64,000 nucleotides of DNA from Pseudofabraea citricarpa (lineage: Eukaryota; Ascomycota; Leotiomycetes; Helotiales; Dermateaceae). Both the position numbers and the translations under genes were made by a program. The notes beneath the pieces were generated by a model, which was given only the letters and a program-made list of their open reading frames with translations, did no database searches and had not been told where the DNA came from. The stretch is from positions 434,001 to 498,000 of the forward strand of contig JAPWGK010000024.1 of assembly GCA_029641185.1 (NCBI GenBank), in the 5' to 3' direction. Shown here in pieces: positions 1-11,716 of this stretch. The stretch's first letter is position 1. Each line of letters begins with the position of its first letter.

Positions 1-347
1 GGGACAACTGAGAACGAATTCCACCCCGCAATCATACTCCAGGTTAAGAAAGTCGAGTTAAGGTTCAACGTGTGCGCCAATTAGGTCGTCTCCCCACCAT
101 GCTAAGACTTATGTAACCCACTACCTCTGGTGTTTCTATTGGCCTCGCTTCGTCAAAACTTCTCCTACCATAGCAACGAATAAGCGAAGCAAACCACATC
201 TTTTCGAGTCAAGGTGCACAACATTCCGCACACCAAAAGTCATTGTAGATAAGCATTTCTCCAAGGTTTGTATCAAGCTATGCTTTTTTTCTCTCGTTGT
301 CACTAAGCTACCATACCCTCCTATTTGCAAGATGTAATAGCAGACAC
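1..347. other. 3' flank at window edge, no gene seen
   Basis: This stretch lies downstream of the NmrA-like gene and touches the window edge. I see no coding pattern on either strand. A gene ending further left could have its untranslated end here. Confidence 0.4.
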
Positions 348-1556
348 TTAACTAACTGCTTTGAGGCCCAGGTGGGGTAGAAGCTGCTCTCGGATAAAGT
401 CTTCTGAGGTGTGCAGTTTTACCCCCAGGCCAATGACTTCTTGAGTCGGAACTTGCAATCCTGGATACATGCCGACAGCATTGTACAATTGCAGCATGAT
501 ATCACGATCCTTGATACCAGTTGTCGGTTTAGTAGAGAACACAACCTTCTTTCCTGAAACTGCAACCCTCGTATCAGCCGTAAACCCTCCAGATGAAGAG
601 ATAAACATACCTCTCTCAAGAACTTGGTTGATCTGCCCTTGTGTTTCACGGGCACCACTCGCGAGAAAATATTTCCCATCAAGACTTGACTTCTTGCTTT
701 CCCACTGATCAAAGATAGCTTTGCAGATCGCTGCAAGATCCTTCTCGACGTACAAACTCGTGACTATGAAATGTTAGGAAACAATCTTGTCGGATTCGTT
801 ACCACGTACTTTGTGCATCTGCTGTGATGATTGGACGCTTCATGATGATGACATCGTTCTCCTTGTCATATGAAGCGTATTTTCGCAGAATCATGTTCTC
901 GTAAAAGTTGCCCGTTCGGATGAAGGCGCCAGAAATGCCGGCTTTGCGGATTACAGCATCGACAGAGTATTTCCCTTCAGAATTGAGTCAGCGTGAGAGG
1001 CCACACCGATGTTTAGGGGGCTTGCACGTACCCTCATACAGACGGGTAACAAATCTGCCATTGGAAATCTCATGTGAACTTGGCAACGTACTCCACAAGA
1101 AGCACTGCACTCCAGCTTCGACGGCGGCTTGAACGATATTTTGGCCCTGCTTCTCTTCACTCATGGGATCCTCAAGAACTGTCTTCGTCGTGTCATTCTA
1201 CGTCAGTAACTGGACATAACTGGAATTAGATGGAATTACCGTGTCGTAAAAGTCGGTGACAGCAAATACGCCCCAGGCATCTTTGAAGGCCGCTGGTAGA
1301 GTTAAAGGCTTAGTCAGATCCGCCTGGACTAACTCAGCACCTAGCTTAGCAAGAGCTTTGGCCTTATCGGAGGTTGAATTGCGAGTAAGACATCGAGTTA
1401 TGTACTGTTCCGGGTATTTGAGCAGCTCCTTTGCTACAGCACCACCTGGAATTGTCAATCAGAAGAAGCAAGCAGAAACAAAAGATTCATCTGTTACGTA
1501 AACTTACCCTGTGTACCGGTAGCGCCGAGAACAAGGACTAATTTTCTGCCAGTCAT
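348..1556 (-). CDS. NmrA-like NAD(P)-binding oxidoreductase
   Basis: This is a predicted Rossmann-fold protein of the NmrA-like/atypical SDR family, about 333 residues. Exons on the minus strand are 1556-1508, 1445-1240, 1197-1032, 974-810 and 763-348, all joined by GT..AG introns with consistent phase. The first exon encodes the nucleotide-binding motif GATGTQG within the first 17 residues. It is followed by TRN and D-L-T strands typical of NmrA-like proteins, and by FLWSTLP at the usual position of the active-site strand. No classical YxxxK catalytic pair was seen, as expected for NmrA-like members that sense NAD(P) or act as reductases. It is divergent from the nitroreductase gene across about 490 bp. 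It could be either a redox-sensing regulator or an enzyme of the neighbouring metabolic cluster; the sequence does not decide this. Confidence 0.85.
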
Positions 1557-2045
1557 TTTAGAGATTGTTTTTCCAGTGCTTCTTTAGCGATCACAGTTGT
1601 AGCCGAGGGAGATGTCGGATTTTCTTGCTGACCGCAGATTCTCACTCTATCTATGTCCCGTTCATGAGCCTTCTTTTCAACTCCATTCCACTTAGAATTT
1701 GAAAATCGTGGGGCTTGTGAATATTTCATCATACTTCGTGGGGTCTCGGGATATGTGCTTTCGTGACATGGGGCTGTTCCCCACACGGCCTTGCCTAACG
1801 ACAGGCGTTGCCAGACAGTGAGATACTTGTGTTCCCCCACCACAGTCACGTTGCTCAACGCTCCGTGGTGTGTAGCAGAGTGTCTATCATTTCCGTGCTA
1901 TCAGAAGTTTGATAACATTTATTTGGCCGTCGATTAATATAGCCTCCCCATCTCACTCACGAAGCACCCAAATGCCCATATCATTCGTTAGCTTATTGTA
2001 ACGCACAATCCAACTTCCAGCCACTTCTTCTTACTTCCACCTGAA
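1557..2045. promoter_or_regulatory. Divergent promoter, NmrA-like and nitroreductase genes
   Basis: This is the shared upstream region of two divergent genes. It contains four copies of GTGGGG or its complement CCCCAC (1708-1713, 1738-1743, 1779-1784, 1835-1840). These match the fungal carbon-catabolite repressor CreA consensus SYGGRG, which is short and common. A coding function for the open stretch at 1560-1850 is not supported. Confidence 0.5.
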
Positions 2046-2747
2046 ATGTCTGCTTCATACCTCGAGCTGATCAAGACTCGCCGGACATGCTACACATTGA
2101 CTCACGAATCACCGATAAGCAACGAGAGAATCGTAGAGATCGCCAGCTCCGTGATCAAGCACACACCCAGCTCCTTCAACTGCCAGTCGACACGATATGT
2201 GATTCTGCTGCAGGATGAACATTTCAAGTTCTGGGAGATAGCCAAAGAGTGTTTCCGAGCCAGCCTAGAAGCGGAGGAGTACGTGGAATACGAGAAGAAA
2301 CTAAGCGGTCGACAGGCTGGTTACGGAACCGTAAACGCACACTCTGCTACTGCATCAGGGAAAAACTGCTAACGGTATTGGTGTTGACAATAGATCCTGC
2401 TGTACGAAGATCTCGACACGATCCGCGAGTTCCAGGTCAGGTTCCCGCGCTTCAAGTACCACCTGGTCGACTTTGCTGAGGCCAACAATGCGATGCAGGC
2501 TTTTAACTTGTGGACCTCGCTTCAGCTCGAGGGCTTTGGCTGTAATCTGCAACATGTGAACCCCACCGTGGACCAGAGGGTCGTGTCGCAATGGAATGTT
2601 CCACCAGCTTGGTCTCTAAAGGCCCAGTTGGTTTTTGGACTTCCGACAGGTGAACCGCCGCATGAGAAGACCTTCAAACCAACGGAAGATCGAATTATGG
2701 TCTGCGGGATGGGCTTGAGTGAAGTGAAATCTGATAGGCCATCTTGA
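2046..2747 (+). CDS. Nitroreductase family protein, FRM2/HBN1-type
   Basis: This is a predicted FMN-dependent nitroreductase-like oxidoreductase of about 212 residues, close to the usual length of the fungal FRM2/HBN1 group. Exons are 2046-2330 and 2394-2747; the 63-nt intron (GT at 2331, TAG at 2391-2393) is phase 0. The N-terminus carries TRRTCYTL, matching the RRTxY motif with which this group opens its FMN site. The second exon carries the mixed NLWTSLQLEGFGCNLQH segment and ends with FKPTEDR, a conserved C-terminal element. In yeast these proteins are linked to lipid signalling and oxidative stress, and can reduce nitroaromatics. Here the position beside an NmrA-like gene, a P450 and an efflux pump suggests reduction of a xenobiotic or a cluster intermediate, which is inference. 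Confidence 0.88.
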
Positions 2748-2990
2748 TGTGGAAATCTTCGGGAGTTTCAAAGACAAGAATTACAGGTTTTGTTGTATCT
2801 GAGGAAATGCCCTCGGTCATAAAATTACAATTTGGTGGCTTCCTTGGAAATGTATATTCTGCAACACATAAAATGAAAGCTTTGATAGTCACGGTAGAAC
2901 ATAAAAATGTCTCTTGCATTCCATGTCGTAGATATCAGCGCTAGTACTCTATTTTATTTGCTTGGAAAAATACAACGAATCCCCCAGCGC

Positions 2991-4870
2991 TCAAAGCCCG
3001 TCTTTCTGTACAGAAACAGATCGCTTCCTCAGTTTTTGGACAGCCTCACGAGCTTCTGCTTCAATTACTGCCCAGCGCTCTGGCGAGCGGCAGGTTACGC
3101 CGAATGGAAAGCGGCGAGGTTCCGTATTCAGGCCATTTACGTCTTCAAGAATCAGCTACTTGATGGGTATGTGTTTCCGGGAAGGAAATCCCGTTTCAGA
3201 AGAAGACATAATGAAATTTGCTTACAGTCATACGCTGGTGGCGAGATCTCTTCTCCTGTTTTCGGGTCCCTGTCTTTCGTGATGTTGCATGCCCAGCTAA
3301 GGCGGGCAACAATGATATTCAGACTCCGCTCAGCTATGTTGGAACCTGGGCATAAACGCCGCCCGAACCCAAAGACTGAGTAGTTCTGACAGTTCGGGTA
3401 CTGTGTGAGAGGCTCGCGATATGTTGGATAGTCTGGCGAAAGCCATCTGTCAGGGTTGAAGACATCTGGGTCTGGATAGAGGTCCGGATCACGCTGAATA
3501 GCCCTACAAAACCCAATGTCAGTAGAGAGAAAGTGCAGTGGGTAGAGGGTCAACTTAACCATAGATTAGGATGAACCAGACTTCCTTTTGGGATGAAAAA
3601 TCCGTTATACACATCATCCGCTGTGGTCTTGTGAGCGATTCCGCCAGCGGTAACCGGTCTCAGTCTAGCTGTCTCTTTCACGACTGCCCGAACAATTGGT
3701 AGCTGAGGCATGTCATCAAATTTCGGGAGTCGATCAGGCCCGACGACACGGTCTAGCTCTTCGTGCATCTTTAGAAGCCATTCTGGATTCAGCACCATCA
3801 ACAGTACCCAGCTCATGGCCAAAGATGCCGTGGTGGACGCCGCGGCTGAAAACAAACCGCCCAGGACGTAAGCTGCCTGCAAGTCAGAGATGCCATACTC
3901 CTCTTTATTCTCCAACCATTTCCGCGTGAAACTTGGTCCGGCGTTGCTCGACTCGATGTCCTTCCGGACGTCATCCACGAGGCCGCTGAACAGGGCAACT
4001 TCGCGTTTTCGATGTGCCACTGCCAACTGCTTGAATGGCGCGAGCCACTTCGGCACCCACAGCAAGATAGGAAGCACGTCCACCAGATGCTTTCCCGGAG
4101 CGGCTGCAGACTCGGCACTAACTTGGTTTTCGTAAACAAGACGTACGGTTTCCTCATCGCCCGTCTCGATCCTTGCGTCGTAGGTCAAGCGAAGGATAAG
4201 ACCAGACGCATAGCGCTGAAAGAGAGTCTGGTATCGTTTAGGCTCCAGGATCATATCATGGACCAGTCGAGCTGATTCTTGAAGCTGGAGCGGCTCATAA
4301 GACGTCGCCGCCTTGGGCATCGTAACATGATGTTGGAACTTGCGGACTTTGCGCCACTCATCTATTTATTGAGTTAGAATTTAGATAAATGGCATATCTC
4401 AGATGTAATTCTCAGGGGGCTACTAAACGTACCATCGTACGGTAAGAAGAGCGCCCTCTTGTTGTCGCTGAGCAGCTGAGAAGCCATCGGCAATTGCTCC
4501 CGAGAACTGTAGATATTCCCGCGCTCTCTGAGCAGGTCGTTGGCTATCTTTTCCGTCGAGACAACAACATTGACTTGGCCAAACACCTTATACTGGTAGA
4601 TTGGGCCATGTTGTTTAGCCCACTCTTCAAACTTGAACCAAAAGTAACCTTTTCCTAAGTCGTTGCCTATGAGAAGTTTGCCTAGGAATTGTGTTAGGTA
4701 TAATATCCTCGTGAGGAAATGAGCTTGCTACAAAAACAGCTTCTCGTACCTCTTGGACCTGGAAGATTCTTTGTGCCGTTTGGCGCTCGCCTGTATCTCA
4801 GACTTTTAAGGAACGCTCGAATCAGAAGGGCGCAGACGAAAACCGCCGTAAAGACTTTGATAGTCTGCAT
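2991..4870 (-). CDS. Cytochrome P450 monooxygenase, membrane-anchored
   Basis: This is a microsomal class II P450 of about 533 residues in five exons: 4870-4750, 4681-4433, 4361-3560, 3503-3226 and 3142-2991. Visible features in order are an N-terminal hydrophobic anchor (first 20 residues), the hinge LPGPRG, WRKVRK in the C-helix region, the ExxR motif ETAR, FNPDRW of the PERF region, and the haem ligand motif FGFGRRLCPG. The last exon reads YDYVNGLNTEP...FPF, a typical C-terminal P450 strand. One oddity is that the I-helix segment reads AAASTT where AGxDTT or AGxETT is usual, so the acidic residue of the proton-relay pair appears to be Ser. It is divergent from an MFS transporter gene across about 670 bp. 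Substrate cannot be told; oxidation of an aromatic or terpenoid compound is a guess. Confidence 0.93.
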
Positions 4871-5536
4871 CTTTTGAGACCCGGACGTGATTTCCTGTTT
4901 TTCCTTGTTTTATGTTTGTGAGACTTGGAAAACGACGAAGAACATCGGAAAATTTTGGCTGTGGGTTTGGCTAGATATAGTCGACGCAATTTTTGGCGGT
5001 GATTTTGGGGATCATCAAAATTACGGTAGCGCAAGAGCTATTTAAAGCTGTCGTCTAGATTGTTTCGGAGAGTTTTGTAGCTCGATTCTAGGTAAGTACA
5101 TATGCCGAGTTCTAACTTCTTTTGGTGGACAATAGTCCCCCGTATAGGCTTTAATCTCTACAAGACTTTCCATCCCCACCACAGTGGGGCAGGGCAAGGA
5201 CGAAGTGGTCTCGAGTGCGTTGTCATGAGTGGTCAAGGTTCTCCCCACATAGAACATAGTCAGTAACTAAAGTTATATTTCCGGTGGGACAGATCTTTGT
5301 CTGATATGCCCAGTAGGAAAAAAGACAAGACAGATTAGTGTATGATACGTACACAGGCAGACGGGGGTGGGACAGTCGTCAAGCAGATGACTAGATGATT
5401 TGAAGCGAATCTCTTTGCATAAAGATGTTTCTGCATCTTGTGTACTTCCAGTCCATCTATTTGATTCATCATCTCTGTACTGTTGCGAGGACCCAAATCA
5501 TTCCCATCGTTTAACAAAAGCACTCGCTTATTTACA
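4871..5536. promoter_or_regulatory. Divergent promoter, P450 and MFS transporter
   Basis: This is a shared upstream region for the P450 (minus) and the transporter (plus). It contains CCCCAC at 5174-5179 and GTGGGG at 5184-5189, forming a small inverted repeat with a 4-nt spacer, and a further CCCCAC at 5243-5248. Such sites fit CreA or another C2H2 zinc-finger factor. No coding region was recognised. Confidence 0.5.
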
Positions 5537-7316
5537 ATGCACGGCTCAACTGAGCAGTCTTTCTCTGCGCCGAAGGATGAGACGGAGATGATTGAGAATG
5601 TACACACTGACATACTGCCTGAGCCACTCAGGGTTGAGGGTGGCCTTGTTGTCATTGCCGAAGGTCTTACCAGTACGACAAACCTCAAATTGAGTAAAGA
5701 TGGTCATGTAAAGCTTAGCAATAATACCATATTATTTTAGCACCAAGCGCTAACTATGCATCCTCCAGACAGTCTTGATTCCTCAGCCTTCAGATCACGA
5801 AGCGGATTGTTTGCGTTGGTCCTCAACAAAAAAACATTTGGTACTCTTCACTGTCGCTTGGGGTGCCCTCTGTGCAGATTTTGTGGGTGCAATAGGCTCG
5901 GCTCCCATCATATTCCAGTCAGTGGAATGGGATCTCCCGCTGTCGACGGTCAATCGCCCGAATAGTATTGTCGTTCTTCTCCTGTAAAACCAAAAACCCC
6001 CTAGCAGCCGACGTCTGAAGTGCCTCATGGCTAATTCTCCTACAGGGGTCTATTCGGTCTGGTCTGGATCCCAATGGCATCCTACTGGGGCCGAGCTCCA
6101 GTACTTTTCTGGACTGAGCTCATCGGCTTCTGCTTCACACTAGGAACGGCCGTGTCGACCAATTTCTCGACCTTCTTCGTGATGCGTGCTATGAGCGCCA
6201 TCTTTCTCACCGCGGCTCAGACAGTAGCCCTCGCGTTTCTGAAGGACATGTTCTTCTTTCACGAGCGAGCTCGCAAGATCGGCTTGTGGGCTTGCATGTA
6301 TATCTGCTCGCCTTATATCGGCCCCATGCTCGGCAATTTTGTCGTCGGCAAGACATCCGAATGGCAGCATGTATACTGGATGGCGACTGGCGTCGTGGCA
6401 CTGCAAGTGATATTGGTGATTGCCTTCATTGACGAGACCTGGTTCAATCGAAGTGTGCCCGTGCATGAGCAGCCCGAACGACCCAGCTCCTTCTCTGCTC
6501 GAATGTCCCGCCTCCTTGGAATCTGGCAGGTCAAAAACCATGACAATTATTTCCTGAGCATCAAAGGTGCATACCGCATGATCGGCTTGGTAATCCTACA
6601 GCCAAATCTCGCTCTGATAGCTGCATCATAGTAAGTCCACACTTTCTCGAGCATGGTGAACATCTCCCGGTTAAGCCATGGTAACCAGCTTTCTCCTCTT
6701 CATGTGGAGTATCGGAATCAACATCACTACAACCATCATCTTTGCCGTGCCTGTAAGCCTTGGTGGCTACGGTTATGATAACATGGGACTCGGATACCTA
6801 TATTTTGCCCCTATTGTCGGGACGATCCTTGCTGAGATCTTCGGTCATTACTTCAACGACTTCCTCGCCCGCAGATACGTTTTAAAGCACGGGGGTGTTT
6901 TCAAACCCGAGGTTCGCCTGTGGCCTGTATACATTGCGGCGATTTTCAACATACCTGGGATTGTTCTCGTTGGCCAAGCCATATACCATCATCTGAATGT
7001 AGCGGCTGTCGTCTTCGGATGGGGCATGTTTGGATTTGGCGTCATGCTCAGCTCGGTATCGGTCACGGCGTATGCTCTGAATTCATTCCCTATGGCGCCC
7101 GCCGAAGTTGCCGCGTGGCTAAACCTCTCCAGGACCATCGGCGGCTTCGCTGTGGGAGAGTTTCAGGGACCCTGGGTTGAGAAGTCGGGCTATGATGTCA
7201 GCTTTGGGATCCAGGGCGTCGTGGTTGCTTTGTCTGTGCTCCCAGTTCTGGTCGTTCATGCTTATGGGCAGCGCATGAGACTCCATACGGCCCGTCAACA
7301 TCCTAACAGCTTCTGA
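5537..7316 (+). CDS. MFS drug:H+ antiporter, DHA1-type transporter
   Basis: This is a 12-helix major facilitator of about 532 residues at the plasma membrane. Exons are 5537-5707, 5769-5983, 6046-6630 and 6689-7316. The first ATG in the right frame gives a polar cytosolic tail, followed across the first intron by GHTVLIPQPSD, a signature of the fungal multidrug TPO/FLR group just before the first helix. FGLVWIPMASYWGR corresponds to the motif-A loop between helices 2 and 3. The second half has a long cytosolic loop (NRSVPVHEQPERPSS) and six further hydrophobic segments. Choosing the third acceptor at 6688 rather than the AG at 6675 restores AASYFLLFMWSIG. Divergence from a P450 is a common fungal arrangement for oxidation plus export of the product. 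Confidence 0.9.
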
Positions 7317-7964
7317 TCTCTACGAACTTGAACACTAGGTGCTGGAGTAGCCCTGGCCAAGGGCATGGAGAAGCTTGTCGAAGTGACGAGAGAAGGCCTC
7401 GAACAAAATTGGGTCGATCATTTTGGTGTTGTCGCTACTATTATTTCAATTTTGGAATTAGGATTTACAATGTACTAATGGTACACAAACATGTTACCTT
7501 TAGGACAAGGCGTGTAATGAAAGACCCTATCGCGCTGCTTGTTGAGACTTACATGCCGTACCCTGGTTTCACTGGTAATGGTGACCTTGATGATCGACCA
7601 TTCGTAAGTACTTTGCAGTCCATAATGTTACTATACTAACGACTTTAACAATAATAAAAACAAGAATAATAATGATAACCAAAATGGGAATGGCAACAGC
7701 AGTGACAGTAGTTATTGGATCTGCGACAAGTGGGAAGAAATCAGGAAACACGAGGGAAGAAACAGCAGGGTCCAAAAACGCAGTCTAATCAATCCCATAA
7801 AAGCATTCGCTATACTATCCTGAAATGATATCTTGGATACCAGACATGCAGGTCAAACTTCAATATTCTAGTCTCTTATTCGAAATCTTCAGCTCGCTTC
7901 CTTCGAGCGCCTTAATGACTTCAAATTTGAAAATCTAGAGCCACAACCAACCCAATACAGGCAA
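7317..7964. other. Intergenic, convergent 3' ends
   Basis: The transporter and the FAH-family gene end towards each other here. The stretch is AT-richer after about 7440 with ATAATAATA-type runs. No gene was recognised. Confidence 0.4.
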
Positions 7965-8940
7965 CTATTCATAAACGAGCTTATTGACACAACCACCCAG
8001 CTGTTCAATCTTCACTTCAACGACATCTCCATGCTGCAACCATACGGGGACCTGCATTCCCAAAGCGACTCCATCCGGCGTGCCCGTCATGATGACAGTT
8101 CCCTTCTGCAAAGTCGATCCCTGGCTCAGGAAGCTAACCAAGGCAGCGACGTTGAATATCAGCTCGTTGGTATTCGCATTCTGGCGCAGCTCGCCATTGA
8201 CGAGCGTCTGCAAGGTCAAATCATCAGCAGCACCGACGACCGAAGGCGATACCAGCATGGGTCCCAGAGGCGCGAAGCCATCAAATGACTTCGCGAAGGA
8301 CCATTGCGGGATGTGGCCCGCAAAGGCTGGGTCGCGCTGCCATGTTCGAGCTGAGATGTCGTTGGACGCTGCATAGCCTGCGATGTATGAGAGGGCGTCT
8401 TCTTGAGCTATGTTCTTCCCCGTCCGCCCGATTACTACAGCCTGGTGGATGGTTTAGTAGATAGCAGCGGGCTTGGGGGAATGGTCACTAACGAGCTCGC
8501 CCTCGTAATCTAGGTTCTTCCCTTGAGCGATCTCGGGAACGAGGATATCTTGGTCGAATGCCGCGATGGCCGGAGGGGGCTTCATAAACAGCGACGGGTA
8601 TGGCGGAGGCTTGCGCCTGACCTCGGCAGCTAAGAAAAGTGAGTAATTAAACTAACTGGTAGAGATCTGGATGAAACTATTTACTGTGCTTGGTATAATT
8701 AAGGCCGATGCATTTAAATACTGCCACATCGTCTACGCCAAGAACCCCAAGGAGACGGCTGACTTTTAGGCATTCTTCGGTTCTCGTGAGAGCGAAGGGG
8801 TCACCCCCCTCGAGCTTGATAGCGTAGAGCTCTTGTTGATGCAGCAGAGTAGCGAGGTCGTCGCTATTCTCGATACACGCATCTCCAAACGTCGTTAGTC
8901 CTGACTCACTAACGAACCTGATAAGCCTCGACCAGGACAT
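7965..8940 (-). CDS. Fumarylacetoacetate hydrolase (FAH) family protein
   Basis: This is a predicted metal-dependent hydrolase or decarboxylase of the FAH superfamily, about 289 residues. Exons are 8940-8685, 8629-8493 and 8441-7965. It opens with MSWSRLIRFV, the usual start of fungal members, then has GLNY and the metal-site motif DYEGEL across the second intron, AVVIGRTGK, SNDISAR and finally MTGTPDGV near the C-terminus. The size matches the short FAHD1/acylpyruvase or 5-oxopent-3-ene-tricarboxylate class, not the roughly 420-residue tyrosine-pathway fumarylacetoacetase. Family members cleave C-C bonds in 2,4-dioxo or acylpyruvate compounds, often after ring opening of aromatics. It lies upstream-to-downstream on the same strand as glutaryl-CoA dehydrogenase, 575 bp apart, which fits a degradative role. 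The exact substrate is unknown. Confidence 0.9.
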
Positions 8941-9514
8941 TGGGAATTTATTGAAACAGTAGAGAATTGATAAAGTGGAAGTGCTAGAGACGCGTGAGAA
9001 GATGTCATCTTGGTGCGTGTTTCGTATGGTGGAGGACCACCTCGTCAGCAATTAATTACCTGAAAAGGACAAAGGTACAGGAATCGACAGGCCCCACTAG
9101 ATCTGGCATCCCACTAGTCTCGTGATACAAGTTCGTCCGCAGTTGGTGGGGCATTAAGGTGTTTTGATAGTGGTAGATGACTTTTCTAAAAGAGTGGTAT
9201 TGTTTCAAACGAAATCCATGATATTTCCCTTGGTTGATGTATTACAATACATCAAATATCAATCACAGTCTGTTAGGCGTTTAGATGAAAGAACAAACTC
9301 AGATTATTTTCAATCCACCACCTTACAGAGCAGGTTAAAAGCGCAATGTAATAATTTCAACCTTCTCACTCCAAGTACAGCTCTAAGATCTACCATCACC
9401 TGTAACGCAATTCAAGATAAGCTTCACCTATGATTCCAGTCCACGTGGATCGGTATGATTTGGCAGTGCCACGAACATCTCCCCCAAGACGAGAAACAAG
9501 TCTCATATCGCACA
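8941..9514. promoter_or_regulatory. Upstream region of FAH-family gene
   Basis: This separates two minus-strand genes. CCCCAC (9092-9097) and GTGGGG (9146-9151) are present, as in the neighbouring promoters. No coding region was recognised. Confidence 0.4.
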
Positions 9515-11143
9515 TCAGTAAAAAGCCTGGATCCCAGTGATTCCCCTCCCGATAATCAGGGCTACACAGTCATTAGTATCTGCATGTGCAGCGGGGTCGA
9601 GAAGCAAAAAAGCAAAAAACTCACCATGGATATCAGATTGCCCCTCGTAGGTCTGAGTGACGAACAAGTTTGCGACGTGGCGCCCTGCTCGGTAGGTATC
9701 AAAATCAGCCAGTTCCTCCTTTTTTAATTGTAGTGCGTGCGTCCTTACCGATGTGATACTCGTCGGAAGCCGCGTTACTAAATTAGTTAAAAACATTAAC
9801 GTGTTGTCAAAGATGCAACGAGTTCGGGAAGGTGCATACCCTCCGAAGATCTCCTGCAACCTGTTTTGATTCAGCAAATGTAAAAAAAGATACATGCTCA
9901 CATAAGAAAGCACTTGGGGCAATATAATACAGTGGACACGAAGAGAAAGAAAGAAGTAAAGACTCACAACCGTGCTCCATTTAATGCCGTATCGCAATTC
10001 TGTCTCTTAACAACGGAGATCATCTCCGGGGCAAGCAGGCCCTTGTCCTTCAGACGCCCAACATGCGTGGCAGCCAAGACGCCATACGCGGCATCCGCGA
10101 GGGCAGCAGCGAGTTTTCTCTGGACGAGCTGATACTTAGCGATAGGGTTACCGCGGAACTGCTTCCTATCCAGGGCATAGCTTCGTGCCCGATCGATGCA
10201 GTCCTCGAGGGCGCCCATAGTGCCGAAAGCGATGCCGTAGCGAGCCGAGTTGAGGCAGCTGAACGGGCCGGTGAGTCCTTCGACCTGCAGCATGTTCTCT
10301 TCCGGGACGGGGCACTCGTCCAGGTGTATCATGCCCGTGACCGAGGCGCGGAGGCCGTTCTTGTTCGTGATCGCCGGCGTCTCGAGGCTCCCCGGCGGGC
10401 ACTCGTCTCGCTCTATCAGAAAACCGCGGATCTTGCCCGTGCTCTGCAGCTTCGCCCACACGAGGATCAGGCCGGCGATGGGAGAGTTGGTGATCCACGT
10501 CTTGGCGCCGGAGATGGAGAGGTAGCCTTTCTTGGTCGGGTGCGGTCTCGCGAGAGCTTCCATCGATGCCGGGTCAGAGCCGTGGTTGGGCTCCGTCAAG
10601 CCAAAGCAGCCGATCAGCTGCCCGCTGGCCAGCCGCGGGAGGTACTTCTCTCTCTGCTCCGCCGTGCCGTGCTCGTGGATGGGGCCCATCACGAGAGAGC
10701 TCTGTACCGACATGGCAGATCGATATCCGGAATCGACGCGTTCTACCTCGCGCGTGATGAGGCCTGCTGCCACGCTGCTCACGCCTGCGCATCCGTAGTC
10801 TGGAATCGTGGCTCCCAGAAGGCCTAGCTCGCCCATCTCTCTCAGGATCTTGGCATCATAATACTCGTCGCGGTACGCATCTATGGAATTGACCTCTGTC
10901 AGCTAAAACTCGATCAACTCGTCTCGCTTGTCGCCTACCGAGGATTCTGGGTAGCAGCCGCTCTTGACAGTATGCTCGAGCAGTTGCCTGCACATCCAGC
11001 TCCTGATCAGTGAAAAGTGTGTGGGATGCCAAAGGATCTTGCCACTCAAAGGCATTAGTCGATGAAAATCTTTGGCAAGAAAGAAGTTGTAAGGGGTTTT
11101 TTCGATACGCCTGAGGGCGCCGTAGTGCAGCTAAAACGCCCAT
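9515..11143 (-). CDS. Glutaryl-CoA dehydrogenase, mitochondrial
   Basis: This is an FAD acyl-CoA dehydrogenase that oxidatively decarboxylates glutaryl-CoA to crotonyl-CoA in lysine and tryptophan catabolism. The model has six exons: 11143-10939, 10895-9971, 9860-9840 (21 nt), 9777-9749 (29 nt), 9684-9625 and 9561-9515, encoding about 428 residues. The N-terminus is basic and serine-rich, as in a mitochondrial presequence. Family landmarks are GYRSAMSVQSSLV, GCFGLTEPNHGSDP, KTWITNSP, ARYGIAFG, YALDRKQF and, in the fifth exon, TYEGQSDIH, which carries the catalytic glutamate, followed by ALIIGRGITGIQAF. The match to glutaryl-CoA dehydrogenase is clear throughout. Whether this is the genome's only copy or a cluster-linked paralogue cannot be seen here. 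It is divergent from the PRISE reductase. Confidence 0.93.
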
Positions 11144-11716
11144 GTTGATTTTCAAACTTCGAATCTCGGCACGATGAGAACGAGGATTTGCAAAAGTCAA
11201 GAAAACAGCATGAGATTGTTAAACTCATGCATCTTTCCTGCCCACCTCACTTTCACCTTCTCCCGGTCCCACTGAAAAGCGGAGACGTAAAACTAGTCTC
11301 TAGTCCACCTCGAAAGCCACCGTGGGCTACATGTGGGGAAAAGGGGTTCGGTAGCCGATGCGGGGAAAGAGGTCAATTTGATAGCTCGTCTAGTATTATT
11401 TAATATTGGGAGCGGAATAATCAAGAGCTGAGCAGTAACCGGCGGGACGAAGCGATTAGTAACCCCAGACTCAGAACAGCTTTTCCCGGGGCCCCACGCT
11501 CGCCTGCATGACATTGAGCGGAGCACTAAGTAGAAACCCCTTGTTTTTAAAGAACCATGTGTCTCTCGCTGCAAACCTTTCTGATATCTCATTGCTTTGA
11601 TCCTCTTGAACATTCTGACCTTGAATTTTAAAGACCATCTATCTCGCAGCAAACCCATTTTTATATCTTACCACTTCCATCACCTAGGACAATTTAACCT
11701 TGAATCTTCACTTATC
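11144..11716. promoter_or_regulatory. Divergent promoter, glutaryl-CoA dehydrogenase and PRISE reductase
   Basis: This shared upstream region contains GTGGGG (11333-11338) followed by GGGG runs, and CCCCAC (11492-11497). A CT-rich segment (11590-11700) precedes the reductase start codon, as in many fungal promoters. No coding region was recognised. Confidence 0.45.

Noticed and set aside
7965..8940. Tyrosine-pathway fumarylacetoacetase
   Set aside because: The protein is about 289 residues with short-family motifs, not the roughly 420-residue enzyme; only the superfamily is claimed.
10063..10827. 254-codon plus-strand frame opposite the glutaryl-CoA dehydrogenase exon
   Set aside because: Antisense shadow of a GC-rich coding exon; the minus-strand frame has clear family motifs.
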